DNA from: Candidatus Hydrogenedentota bacterium
GTDB taxonomy: Bacteria > Hydrogenedentota > Hydrogenedentia > Hydrogenedentiales > GCA-2746185
Direction of reading: 5' to 3'
Assembly: GCA_012965445.1 (NCBI GenBank)
Contig: DTSJ01000413.1
Coordinates: forward strand, 1-7,569
DNA: 7,569 nucleotides
Shown here: in pieces, positions 1-6,281 of the stretch
Layout of the letters: every line of letters begins with the position of its first letter
Numbering within the stretch: the stretch's first letter is position 1
Translations under genes and position numbers: made by a program
The notes under the pieces: model-generated
What the model was told of the DNA's origin: nothing
Databases searched by the model: none
Seen by the model: the letters and a program-made list of their open reading frames with translations, nothing else

Positions 1-2
1 AA

Positions 3-1364
3 AAAAAAGAAAATGAAAAACCACAGTTTTATGGAACCAAGGTCATCGACAATGGTTGGATTGATAATGGCGCTGGCATATGGAGCCGCGATCTCAGTTT
101 GGATGGATTTGTCCTTTCGGACTTGCGCGCTGCTCTCGTATTCCAAAACACAAAAGGCAGTGTGGGTGGTAATTTCATGAGTAGCCCGCCGGATCCGGTG
201 AACAGCCTAGGTGAACTCACAGGACCAGGCATGTGGTATCAAAGCGGTACAACGCTTTATGTGCACCCGAAGGATATGGGTGCGGGAGGAAATGCGAACG
301 ACTACACTTTTGAAATCGGCGATATCGCAAACTGTATTCGCGACATGAATGCGCCCTTTTCATCGTATCTTCATATCGAAGGCTTGACGTTTCGCGGGTA
401 TACCGGCGTCACGGTCAACTCAACCTATGCCGTTAACGCGCCCGGAGCATTGTTGTTCGCCAACGCGAGTTCCACGCGTACGGATATCACGCTGGCAAAC
501 AACATCTTCAAACAAAACTTCCGTGGCTTCCGTATGGGTAATATCAATAATTTCACGGTAAGCGAAAGTATATTTCTCGAAAATATTGCATCAGGTTTTT
601 CATTCGGATTAACAAACGGCTTCGTGCAAACAGGGGCACTTATTGAAGATTGCAGTTTTATCGACACGCATGCGCCTTGGCCGGAGAAATCGATTGACGA
701 CAAAAATCCGGCGGCGATGAAGTTACACATGCTCAACAATGCAACCGTGCAGGGATGCACGATTGATGGAGTTCTCACCAACCGCGACAACGATTACCCT
801 GCGCATGGTATATGGCTGGATAAGGATGTCAGCAACGTTACGGTCAAGAATAATTTTGTCGCCCATGTGGACGGACTGGAGGCTGCCTTTTTAGGAGGGC
901 GGGGAATTTTCATCGAACGGCGATGCGACGATATTGTGGTGGAGCGAAATGTGATTTACGATTGCACCAAAGGCATCGTGATCGGCAATCTCGGGCAGCC
1001 CGACACTGACTGGCCGGAAAGCGCGGAGATATTGCACAACACCATCGTGGATTCGTCCCATATAGGGATTTGGATCAACGGGGTGGATTCAGCCACTTTG
1101 CTGAACAACCTCGTTATTGGCGATTCTCTTTCGCAACTTAGTGCGAGTGCAGATTCATTGGATTACATCCAGAACCTGTCGGGGGGGAATTCACATCGAT
1201 TACAACAATCTGTGGGAACCAAGTCCGCCTGGAGCAGGGTTGTACTACGCAGGACGCGGCGTATGGAGTACACTGGCCAATGCCGACGACGCAGCTGTAT
1301 TATCCGAGGGTGCCATCAGTGGTTTAGGCGCGATGATACACGAGAATCCACTGTTCAAGAATAG
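3..1364 (+). CDS. Right-handed parallel beta-helix protein, N-terminal and central part (5' partial, frameshifted)
   Basis: The frame is open from the window edge, so the true start, and probably a signal peptide, lie to the left; the TTG at 99 is not a convincing start. An early block, GPGMWYQSGTTLYVHP (about residues 46-61 from TTG 99), matches the 'GxWYxxGxTLYVH' segment that precedes the helix in secreted polysaccharide-lyase-like beta-helix proteins. From about residue 125 there are repeated coils of the type 'ITLANNIFKQN', 'FTVSESIFLEN', 'VTVKNNFVAHV', 'IVVERNVIYDC', each with an Asn or Asp turn. This is the PbH1-type pattern of pectate-lyase-like folds, which bind or cleave polysaccharides outside the cell. 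The last genuine residues are around DYIQNLSGG. After the G7 run at 1181-1187 the frame becomes basic and low in beta-helix character until the stop at 1364, so the tail is out of frame; the real continuation is the next entry. No catalytic residues can be assigned. Confidence 0.85.
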   Translation, partial: KKENEKPQFYGTKVIDNGWIDNGAGIWSRDLSLDGFVLSDLRAALVFQNTKGSVGGNFMSSPPDPVNSLGELTGPGMWYQSGTTLYVHPKDMGAGGNANDYTFEIGDIANCIRDMNAPFSSYLHIEGLTFRGYTGVTVNSTYAVNAPGALLFANASSTRTDITLANNIFKQNFRGFRMGNINNFTVSESIFLENIASGFSFGLTNGFVQTGALIEDCSFIDTHAPWPEKSIDDKNPAAMKLHMLNNATVQGCTIDGVLTNRDNDYPAHGIWLDKDVSNVTVKNNFVAHVDGLEAAFLGGRGIFIERRCDDIVVERNVIYDCTKGIVIGNLGQPDTDWPESAEILHNTIVDSSHIGIWINGVDSATLLNNLVIGDSLSQLSASADSLDYIQNLSGGNSHRLQQSVGTKSAWSRVVLRRTRRMEYTGQCRRRSCIIRGCHQWFRRDDTRESTVQE

Positions 1365-1869
1365 CGGAGCGCGTGATTTTCGGTTGCGGGCGGTATCCGG
1401 CTCCGTTGACGTGGGTCTAGATTGGGGTCAACCGTTCGAAGGGACGGCACCGGATCTCGGTGCTCTTGAAATAAGCTCGGTCAACATAAATGGTGATATC
1501 GACCACGACGGAATTAGCGATCGGGACGAAATTGGAGGGACGTTAGGGTTTTTCACCGACCCCTTCGACGCCGACTCTGACGACGACGGATTCCAGGACG
1601 GCTACGAAGTGAGTCTGAATTCGAATCCGAACAGTGGGGGGAGTATTCCGACGGTATGGGTAGACTTTGGATGGAGCGGAACGGAAAGTGGTACCCCGTC
1701 GGAGCCCTACAGCGATTTCGCAACTGCCTTGTCGATCCTTTCCTCTGGCGGCACGGTCAGCCTGAACGGAGCGTCGGTCGAGACAGAAAGCGATTGGATT
1801 GGTTCGATTGCCGTACCCTTACGGATGAATGCAGTGGGCGGAAGTATATTGTTGGGCCAGACACCTTAA
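1183..1869 (+). CDS. C-terminal part of the beta-helix protein, with TSP3-like calcium-binding stretch and terminal module (frameshifted continuation)
   Basis: Removing one G from the seven-G run joins LSGG directly to IHIDYNNLW, a typical last beta-helix coil, so this is the same protein continued in another frame. The order is: helix end (about 1189-1480) with 'NPLFKNSGARDFRL' and 'APDLGALE', the usual closing motif of secreted beta-helix proteins; an acidic stretch (about 1495-1640) with DHDGISDRDE and DADSDDDGFQDGYE, matching Ca-binding thrombospondin type 3-like repeats common in Verrucomicrobiota surface proteins; then a C-terminal module with VDFGWSGTESGTPSEPYSD, SSGGTVSLNG and NAVGGSILLG. 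That last module resembles a repeated 'VDFxxxGxExGTxxxPYxT...GGTxxxxGG' unit often found at the ends of such proteins, from memory. The stop at 1867-1869 is probably the natural end. There is no start codon of its own with a ribosome binding site; if the frameshift is real, this half is probably untranslated. Confidence 0.8.
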   Translation, partial: GGIHIDYNNLWEPSPPGAGLYYAGRGVWSTLANADDAAVLSEGAISGLGAMIHENPLFKNSGARDFRLRAVSGSVDVGLDWGQPFEGTAPDLGALEISSVNINGDIDHDGISDRDEIGGTLGFFTDPFDADSDDDGFQDGYEVSLNSNPNSGGSIPTVWVDFGWSGTESGTPSEPYSDFATALSILSSGGTVSLNGASVETESDWIGSIAVPLRMNAVGGSILLGQTP

Positions 1870-1971
1870 AGCGTGCGAATAGTCCCTCCCGAAAACTCGT
1901 ACTTGTTGAAACACAAATCAAACAGACAAACCATGGACAATAGAGCCAAAACCGTACCTTAATTCAACTGA
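1870..1971. other. Short intergenic stretch, nothing recognised
   Basis: AT-rich spacer between the beta-helix stop and the first codons that may belong to the transposase remnant. No hairpin followed by a T-run, no promoter pair and no inverted repeat that would mark a transposon end was found. A forward ORF running through here to 1943 is only an out-of-frame shadow of the upstream gene's tail. Confidence 0.4.
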
Positions 1972-2621
1972 CAATATGTCCCGCCTTCGCTGAAGATACA
2001 TAAGCATAAGTTGCCTGGAGACCTAGAGTTAGCTTCCACAAAGAACATCACTGAAAGTCGGTGGACCACTACAGGGCAACCGATTTCACGACGGTCGAAG
2101 TATGGAAGCCTTGGGGATTGGAAACATGCTACATTCTTGTCGTAATGAGGCTGTCCACAAGGAGAATCGAGATAGCAGGGATTACGACGAATCCCAATGC
2201 TGCTTGGGTTCAGCAAATGGGTCGGAACATGATTGATTGTTACGACGGCTTTTTGCTCGGCACCAAGTATCTGATTCTCGACCGTGACACGAAGTTTGAT
2301 GCGTTCTGTGGGGTTCTTGAAAACTCTGATATCAAAGTAATCCTGTTGCCACCGAAAAGCCCGAACTTGAACGCGTTTTGCGAGCGATACATGCGAACGA
2401 TGAAATCCGAATGCCTCAACAAGATGATATTCTTCGGTGAGAATTCGCTACGGGGAGCACTCAAGGAATTCACCGAACACTATCACTCCGAGCGAAATCA
2501 TCAGGGTATCGACAACAACATCATCGATCCAGGTGACGAAGTCGGACGCGGACGCGGCGACATCCAATGCGATGAACGTCTGGGAGGGATGCTGAAGTAT
2601 TACTACCGCGAAGCCGCGTAG
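1972..2621 (+). pseudogene. Integrase-core (DDE, rve-fold) transposase remnant, first copy
   Basis: The 186-codon open part (GTG 2061 to stop 2621) is an RNase H-fold transposase catalytic domain. The triad is visible: D8 in ATDFTTVEVW, D74 in LILDRDTKF and E108 in NLNAFCERYMR, with D74 and E108 34 residues apart. The C-terminus, LGGMLKYYYREAA, and the HYHSERNHQG block are hallmarks of an integrase-like transposase family I recall as frequent in Planctomycetota and Verrucomicrobiota. Full-length members are about 300-350 aa, so the N-terminal HTH half is missing. In the frame of 1972-2064, an open stretch ending KNITESRW resembles the family's 'K-x-F-I/L-x-x-H-W' lead-in to the catalytic domain, which suggests a one-base frameshift near 2064; a TGA at 1969-1971 closes that frame upstream. 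No terminal inverted repeats were found. It is most likely a dead remnant. Confidence 0.8.
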
Positions 2622-2752
2622 TTTCAGTCATCAGTTCTCGGAAAAGGACGATAGGAAAGCTCCATCTACTCCTTCAATGTTCGACGATATGACTCGGCTG
2701 GCCCGGCATCATCCCGAACATCGATCCAAAATTAGTACCATTTGCTATCTCA
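2622..2752. other. Unassigned stretch between transposase remnant and primase fragment
   Basis: One forward frame stays open from about 2623 through an ATG at 2677 to TGA at 2787; from that ATG it gives 36 residues beginning MFDDMTRLARHHPEHR. I do not recognise it, and it may be a scrap of another gene or chance. No inverted repeat matching the far side of the transposase could be found. Confidence 0.25.
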
Positions 2753-3118
2753 TTAACAACAAATCGGGGCGTTTTCATGTAGGCTGAATATTTTGACCAT
2801 ACGGGGATTTTCCTCCTCAAGCTTTCGAGCGGCCTCCAGTACGGGAGTCTCCCAATGCGCACCAGAGTCGCCAGCCTCAAGATTGGTAATAGCGTCGTAC
2901 AGGATTTGGCGTTCAGTCAATGCGTCAGTTGGCTTTTCTTCGTACTTAGCATCTTCCAGAAGCGCGTTCCACTTTTCCTGATTACCTCCGGCCTCACACC
3001 ACTCCTCGACATCTCCTTTGTCCGGAAGTCCGGGCAAATTTACATTTCTGACTGATTCGGCACCGCCATCGAACAGAAGTCCAGTCAATTTCTGAGCGTA
3101 ATCTACACCGCTCATGTC
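2753..3118 (-). pseudogene. Fragment of a Toprim primase/helicase-like mobile-element protein
   Basis: Read on the reverse strand, the fragment carries SGVDYAQKLTGLLFDGGAES followed by VNLPGLPDKGDVEEWCEAGG. This strongly resembles the segment after the Toprim 'DxDxxG' motif in phage, plasmid and genomic-island primase-helicases (consensus recalled as 'A..VA..L...A..VRIV.LP.LP.KGDVSDWL.AGG'). A later block, LEAGDSGAHWETPVLEAARK, resembles the 'D.GAPFEP.VLEALA.L' segment seen in such proteins. Family members are several hundred residues long. Here neither the catalytic Toprim glutamate region nor any Walker motif is present, so both ends are lost. The ORF formally continues to an ATG at 3157, but beyond about 3118 it runs antisense to recognisable transposase codons, so those residues are probably not genuine. 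It ends at a stop at 2753-2755 inside the family-like region. Non-functional debris is the most likely reading. Confidence 0.65.
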
Positions 3119-3610
3119 CTCGTATTCATCCATCTCGGAAGTCGCAAGGTCTACCATTCCTACCCAACGCTACATCCGAATCGCGATTGGGTAATTCAAG
3201 AGTGCCGCAATGCTTCCATGTGGCTCGAAGATGAGGGACTTGAAGCAAAGTTCCTCCTTCGTGATCGAGATGCTAAGTATCCCAACTCTATGAAAGCGTT
3301 CTGGAAAGACCAAGATATCACCACGGTCAAAACGCCCGTCCGATCTCCAAAGGCAAACGCCTTCTGTGAATCGTTTATCGGTACGCTGAAACGTGAAAGC
3401 CTGAATCACTTCATGTGCTTCAGTATAGATCATTTGCATTACATCACACGTACCTGGATTCGATACTACAACTCCAAACGCCCACATCGTGGAAAGGATA
3501 TTGGGAATCGTGTTCTTGATGTAAACTTCAAGCCACAGACAGGGGGCAAAGTAAAGTGCAAAGAACAACTCGGCGGCATCATCCGCTCGTACTATCGTGA
3601 AGCTGCTTAG
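3104..3610 (+). pseudogene. Integrase-core (DDE) transposase remnant, second, distinct copy
   Basis: The frame is readable upstream of the ATG at 3218: VFIHLGSRKVYHSYPTLHPN then RDWVIQECRNASMWLEDEGL all fit an rve-fold transposase core, so homology begins near 3104-3119 and not at the ATG. The second catalytic Asp is in LLRDRDAKYP (D16 counted from 3218) and the Glu is in NAFCESFIGTLKRESLNHF (E51), 35 residues apart as in DD35E enzymes. The first Asp, which should lie upstream of VFIHLG, is missing together with the whole N-terminal half. The end, EQLGGIIRSYYREAA, parallels the first remnant (ERLGGMLKYYYREAA), but the protein is too different to be a recent duplicate; it belongs to a sister subfamily. 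Upstream it abuts the antisense primase fragment, so it was truncated by recombination or insertion. It cannot be active. Confidence 0.8.
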
Positions 3611-3661
3611 CTACACCCTATCGTCAATTCACATCTGAATCTTCAAATCCCAAAGAGTTAC

Positions 3662-3693
3662 AAACAGGAGAGCTTCGTTCTCCGGTCTGTTTT
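3662..3693 (+). terminator. Possible intrinsic terminator after the second transposase remnant
   Basis: GGAGAGC (3667-3673) pairs with GTTCTCC (3677-3683) around a TTC loop with one G-U pair. AAACA (3662-3666) can pair with TGTTT (3688-3692) to extend the stem past a GGTC bulge, and a short run of T follows. It lies about 50 nt after the transposase stop. The T-run is only four bases, so it could also be a structured RNA element or chance. Confidence 0.4.
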
Positions 3694-3794
3694 CCTTGCC
3701 CCGAACTGCATGCCGCGTCGTAATTTTCGGCGTTCGAAAAAGTTCTATTGCTTTTCAAGTTCACTCGTGCTATTTTCGCCACAAGCTATGGTCA

Positions 3795-3824
3795 TAGTCA
3801 TACTGAATCACGTCTGGCTATAAT
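3795..3824 (+). promoter_or_regulatory. Sigma70-type promoter for the three-gene operon
   Basis: A perfect -10 box, TATAAT (3819-3824), lies 18 bases after TAGTCA (3795-3800), which matches TTGACA at four of six positions. Transcription would start near 3831, giving a leader of about 67 nt before the ATG at 3898. This argues against the far-upstream TTG start at 3748 for the first gene. Confidence 0.5.
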
Positions 3825-3897
3825 AAAAACACCCTCACCTGTGTGTACAAATCGATTGGATTGGCGAAGCGGTAATCCTGCCTGCTACAATGCCTCG

Positions 3898-4404
3898 ATG
3901 ATGAGTTCAGATACACCCTATCACCAATTATCCTCTTCGAGTACTGTGGCGCTTATGCTTGGGAATCATCCTGTGCACATTTTGGATACCCGGGTCGGTT
4001 CGTGTGACTCATTGTTGAATGAAATTCTTAGCTCCCAATCAGAACCCGTAATTGTTCTTGGGCTGCATCTCTCTCCTGCACGGGAGCTCATTAGAATTTG
4101 TAAGCGCCTTCTTCTCTTTGGGCATCCTGATCTTGGCGGAATTCAAAAAACTATCGCGAATTCCGAATGGGACCTTGATAGCGCTATCGCAGTTTTTCCC
4201 AACGTGTACTCGGTTCGGTTTTGCTTTCCGTATGATTGCGATCATGCTCACCGTTTTCTCATTGAGCAAATTCTTTCCCCGAGAAACTATTCGCTCAATG
4301 CCAAAACACGCTGGCTACTCAAAATATACGGAATTTTGCTTTCTATTATTCCGCGCCCGACGTTTTTGTATCAGGCTGTTTATATCCGAATACACCGCGA
4401 ATGA
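3898..4404 (+). CDS. Protein of unknown function, first gene of the kinase/methyltransferase operon
   Basis: I do not recognise this 168-residue protein. The start chosen is ATG 3898 (ATG 3901 is equally possible); the frame is open back to a TTG at 3748, but the putative promoter at 3795-3824 lies inside that extension. No clear Shine-Dalgarno precedes it. The protein begins with a polar stretch, then 'PVIVLGLHLSP' (about residues 50-60), a hydrophobic LLLFGHPDLGG, an aromatic RFCFPYDCDHAHRFLIEQIL (108-127), and a C-terminus rich in hydrophobic and basic residues (RWLLKIYGILLSIIPRP). The C-terminal pattern 'RFxxPY...RFLIE...LL...P.FLY..VYI' faintly recalls the ends of some surface-polysaccharide methyltransferases, but no SAM-binding GxGxG motif is present. 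It overlaps the next gene by four bases (ATGA), implying translational coupling. Options are a degenerate or truncated methyltransferase-like domain, or a partner protein of the kinase. Confidence 0.6.
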   Translation: MMSSDTPYHQLSSSSTVALMLGNHPVHILDTRVGSCDSLLNEILSSQSEPVIVLGLHLSPARELIRICKRLLLFGHPDLGGIQKTIANSEWDLDSAIAVFPNVYSVRFCFPYDCDHAHRFLIEQILSPRNYSLNAKTRWLLKIYGILLSIIPRPTFLYQAVYIRIHRE

Positions 4405-5267
4405 AGGATTTCGTTGAACAAGCGTCGGAGGTATTGTCCATAAGACTAGACTTGGAACGTCTATTGCTCGTTGGTAATGCCCAATACAAGCGATCTCTGT
4501 TTCTCTATGCGAAGGACAGCGCGATCCCAAATGTTATCGCTCGGATTCCAGGTCATATTAATTCCGAACGACGATGTCGTACTGAGCAAGAAAACCTTAG
4601 GGCATTTACACACTATTCATTGGGTGGTCTGTGCGCCCCAGTCGCGCTGGCAGAGATGCCCTATCAAGAGTTCACTTGTTTCTTTCAAAGTGTTGTCGTG
4701 AGTGAGCAGTGGCAAAGCCGAATTCCGAATCGAGGACCGAAGCCGCGCAGACGTGACTTCATGGAGGCGACCCGGTACCTCGTTGAATTGTATCAGCATA
4801 CTTCACGGGCGTCGGCGTCGGATGTTCCCCAGTGTTTTCAGCATGGAGATTTTTGGATGGGAAATCTCGGTCAAGCTGGAACTCGACTTGTACTTTATGA
4901 CTTTGAGTACGCTTCGACGACGGGGACTCCATTGCATGATTTATTCCATTTTTGCTTGTATTATCGAGTGGCATTGAGAAATCGAGGGTTGGTGGGTATG
5001 GAGGTCGTTGAAGGTCGGTATAAACGGGAGGGGGATCGACGCGCGTTTTCAGTTACGATCGAAGATATTCATGAAGTATTCATCACGCCGGGCCCATTTC
5101 GCAATCTCGTGCAAGACTGTATCAAACGATACTGTTCGGCATGTATGATACCTTCGAACATTGCGGCGCAGTACCTTCAGGAATTTGTTGAGCATAGCAT
5201 TGAGAATTATCGCGGTATCCAAGGATTGCCGCGAGGGTGGGAAAACGCCGTATGTGGGAATCAGTAA
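4401..5267 (+). CDS. Choline/aminoglycoside-kinase-like phosphotransferase
   Basis: This 288-aa protein has the eukaryotic-like kinase fold of the APH/choline kinase superfamily: Brenner motif HGDFWMGN (148-155, catalytic D150, metal-ligand N155), then LVLYDFEY (163-170) with D167 in the position of the Mg-binding Asp, then the supporting helix start GTPLHDLFHF (175-184). The N-lobe has VIARIPG followed by TEQENLRAF. The conserved ATP-anchoring Lys of 'VVKxP' appears as Arg (R48), while a Glu from the following helix (E62 or E64) is retained. Such proteins phosphorylate hydroxyls of small molecules or sugars in the cytoplasm, and relatives of this length occur in surface-glycan clusters beside glycosyltransferases and methyltransferases. 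The start ATG 4401 overlaps the upstream stop, and the stop abuts the ATG of the methyltransferase. The substrate is unknown. Aminoglycoside resistance is not implied: the acceptor-binding C-lobe has no resistance-enzyme signature I can see. Confidence 0.85.
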   Translation: MKDFVEQASEVLSIRLDLERLLLVGNAQYKRSLFLYAKDSAIPNVIARIPGHINSERRCRTEQENLRAFTHYSLGGLCAPVALAEMPYQEFTCFFQSVVVSEQWQSRIPNRGPKPRRRDFMEATRYLVELYQHTSRASASDVPQCFQHGDFWMGNLGQAGTRLVLYDFEYASTTGTPLHDLFHFCLYYRVALRNRGLVGMEVVEGRYKREGDRRAFSVTIEDIHEVFITPGPFRNLVQDCIKRYCSACMIPSNIAAQYLQEFVEHSIENYRGIQGLPRGWENAVCGNQ

Positions 5268-6005
5268 ATGAGTCTTAGAGATGCTACGGAGGAACAGACA
5301 AAGGAGTCATGGCAGCACTATTATTCTTCGCTAGCGGGACGGCAGGCCGCGGAGGTTTTCCAAAAAGAGTTTGACACCTATACCTACGTGCACACTTGGT
5401 ATAACTCCATTCGTATCATTGAACGCTATACGCGGATGGAGGATGGAGCGCGCGTGCTTGATGCTGGATGCGGGTGGGGCCGTATGTTGCTCGGAGTATT
5501 GGAGCATCACCAGGGCCTTGATGTTACTGCCATGGATTTGCAAGATGATGCGTTGCAAATCGGACGAAAACTAATCGGCGAAGATTGCGAAGGAAACCGC
5601 ATCGATTGGCAGACGGGGAATTTGGAATGTCTTAAATTTGCGGATGAGACGTTCGATATTGTCTACTCTGCCCGAGTATTTCAACACCTTGACGACCCCG
5701 CAAAGGGCATTCAAGAAATAGTGAGGACTTTAAAGCCTGGTGGGCGATTCCTAATTTTTCTTCAGAACAAATTATGCCCACTCAATAGGGACTACTACGC
5801 TCGGATGTATACTCCTGAAGAAGTCGAAGATTGGTTTGAAGGGGTTTCTACAACAACGCGAACGGTTTCATCGATGGATTTTTATCCTGGAAAACTGAAT
5901 CGTCTATTTCCTCTCTCGGTACGTATGGGTATTGAGGCTGCCATGGGCCATGTTCCCGTCATCCGTCGATTTGGCGGAAAGGTGGTGGTTTGGGGCGTGA
6001 AGTAA
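5268..6005 (+). CDS. Class I SAM-dependent methyltransferase (methyltransferase type 11-like)
   Basis: A 245-aa cytoplasmic enzyme with the full Rossmann-like SAM fold. Motif I is VLDAGCGWGRML (63-74); the acidic residue after beta-2 is D90 in TAMD; NLECLKFADETFD (118-130) and FDIVYSARVFQHLDDP (129-144) cover motifs II and III; LKPGGRFLI (155-163) is the beta-5 motif. This is the Methyltransf_11 pattern for methylating small molecules or sugars. An N-terminal extension of about 60 residues (WQHYYSSLAGRQAAEVF...WYNSIRIIERY) is helical and aromatic, as in enzymes handling glycan or lipid-linked substrates. The C-terminal cap has YTPEEVEDWFEG, a usual 'lid' segment. The ATG follows the kinase stop with no gap, so it is co-translated and the third gene of the operon. 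The acceptor cannot be inferred beyond the neighbouring kinase. No intrinsic terminator is obvious after its stop. Confidence 0.92.
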   Translation: MSLRDATEEQTKESWQHYYSSLAGRQAAEVFQKEFDTYTYVHTWYNSIRIIERYTRMEDGARVLDAGCGWGRMLLGVLEHHQGLDVTAMDLQDDALQIGRKLIGEDCEGNRIDWQTGNLECLKFADETFDIVYSARVFQHLDDPAKGIQEIVRTLKPGGRFLIFLQNKLCPLNRDYYARMYTPEEVEDWFEGVSTTTRTVSSMDFYPGKLNRLFPLSVRMGIEAAMGHVPVIRRFGGKVVVWGVK

Positions 6006-6059
6006 CGGACCTTCGACGAGTCACGGATTTGATAAATTAAGTAGGGGTATAATGCCTGA

Positions 6060-6281
6060 TCGTGTTACGAATCGGGGGAAAATTCCTCTGTTCAGGCCGA
6101 TTTCGTCAATAGGACAGAATACCAATTTGCTAACATTCTAACCGGGTCAAGATTCGTGGTGGGCACCAACTACTACGAAGCCACCGACGGTGTAGGATTC
6201 CCACTCTACGCCCTGCTGGAACTCGCGGAATATCCGCGTAGGGTCAAAAAACTTAGCCTAACGCCTTTTTTTGCCCTGTAA
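6060..6281 (+). pseudogene. Orphan coding remnant of unknown family
   Basis: A frame opens after TGA 6057-6059 and runs 73 codons to TAA 6279-6281 without an ATG. Its central part reads like real protein: DFVNRTEYQFANILTG, then VVGTNYYEATDGVGFPLYAL and LELAEYPRRV. The corresponding DNA (about 6150-6238) is distinctly richer in G+C and in C-ending codons than its flanks. After about 6238 the frame becomes basic and low-complexity (VKKLSLTPFF), so homology probably ends there. The only in-frame alternative starts are internal GTGs at 6156 and 6159. I do not recognise the family. The likely meaning is a scrap of a gene left by deletion or transfer between the operon and the tRNA scar. Confidence 0.4.

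Noticed and set aside
13..180. ATG at 13 opening a short forward ORF with a signal-peptide-like start (MKNHSFMEPR...)
   Set aside because: It overlaps the beta-helix frame, which is open from the window edge and gives family-like sequence in the same bases; the short ORF ends at 180 with no recognisable product.
425..790. Reverse-strand ORF of 121 aa inside the beta-helix gene
   Set aside because: It is antisense to a well-supported coding region, with no domain and no ribosome binding site.
3748..3897. N-terminal extension of the first operon gene to a TTG at 3748
   Set aside because: The extension covers the TATAAT promoter, has non-core composition and no ribosome binding site; ATG 3898 is a better start.
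3612..3928. Near-repeat TACACCCTATC..CAATT at 3612-3628 and 3912-3928
   Set aside because: Seventeen bases with two differences and no matching flanks; one copy lies inside coding sequence. No repeat family or target duplication is evident, so chance cannot be excluded.
6029..6053. Promoter-like TTGATA...TATAAT after the methyltransferase
   Set aside because: The spacer is only 13 bases, too short for a sigma70 promoter, and no start codon follows in a convincing gene.
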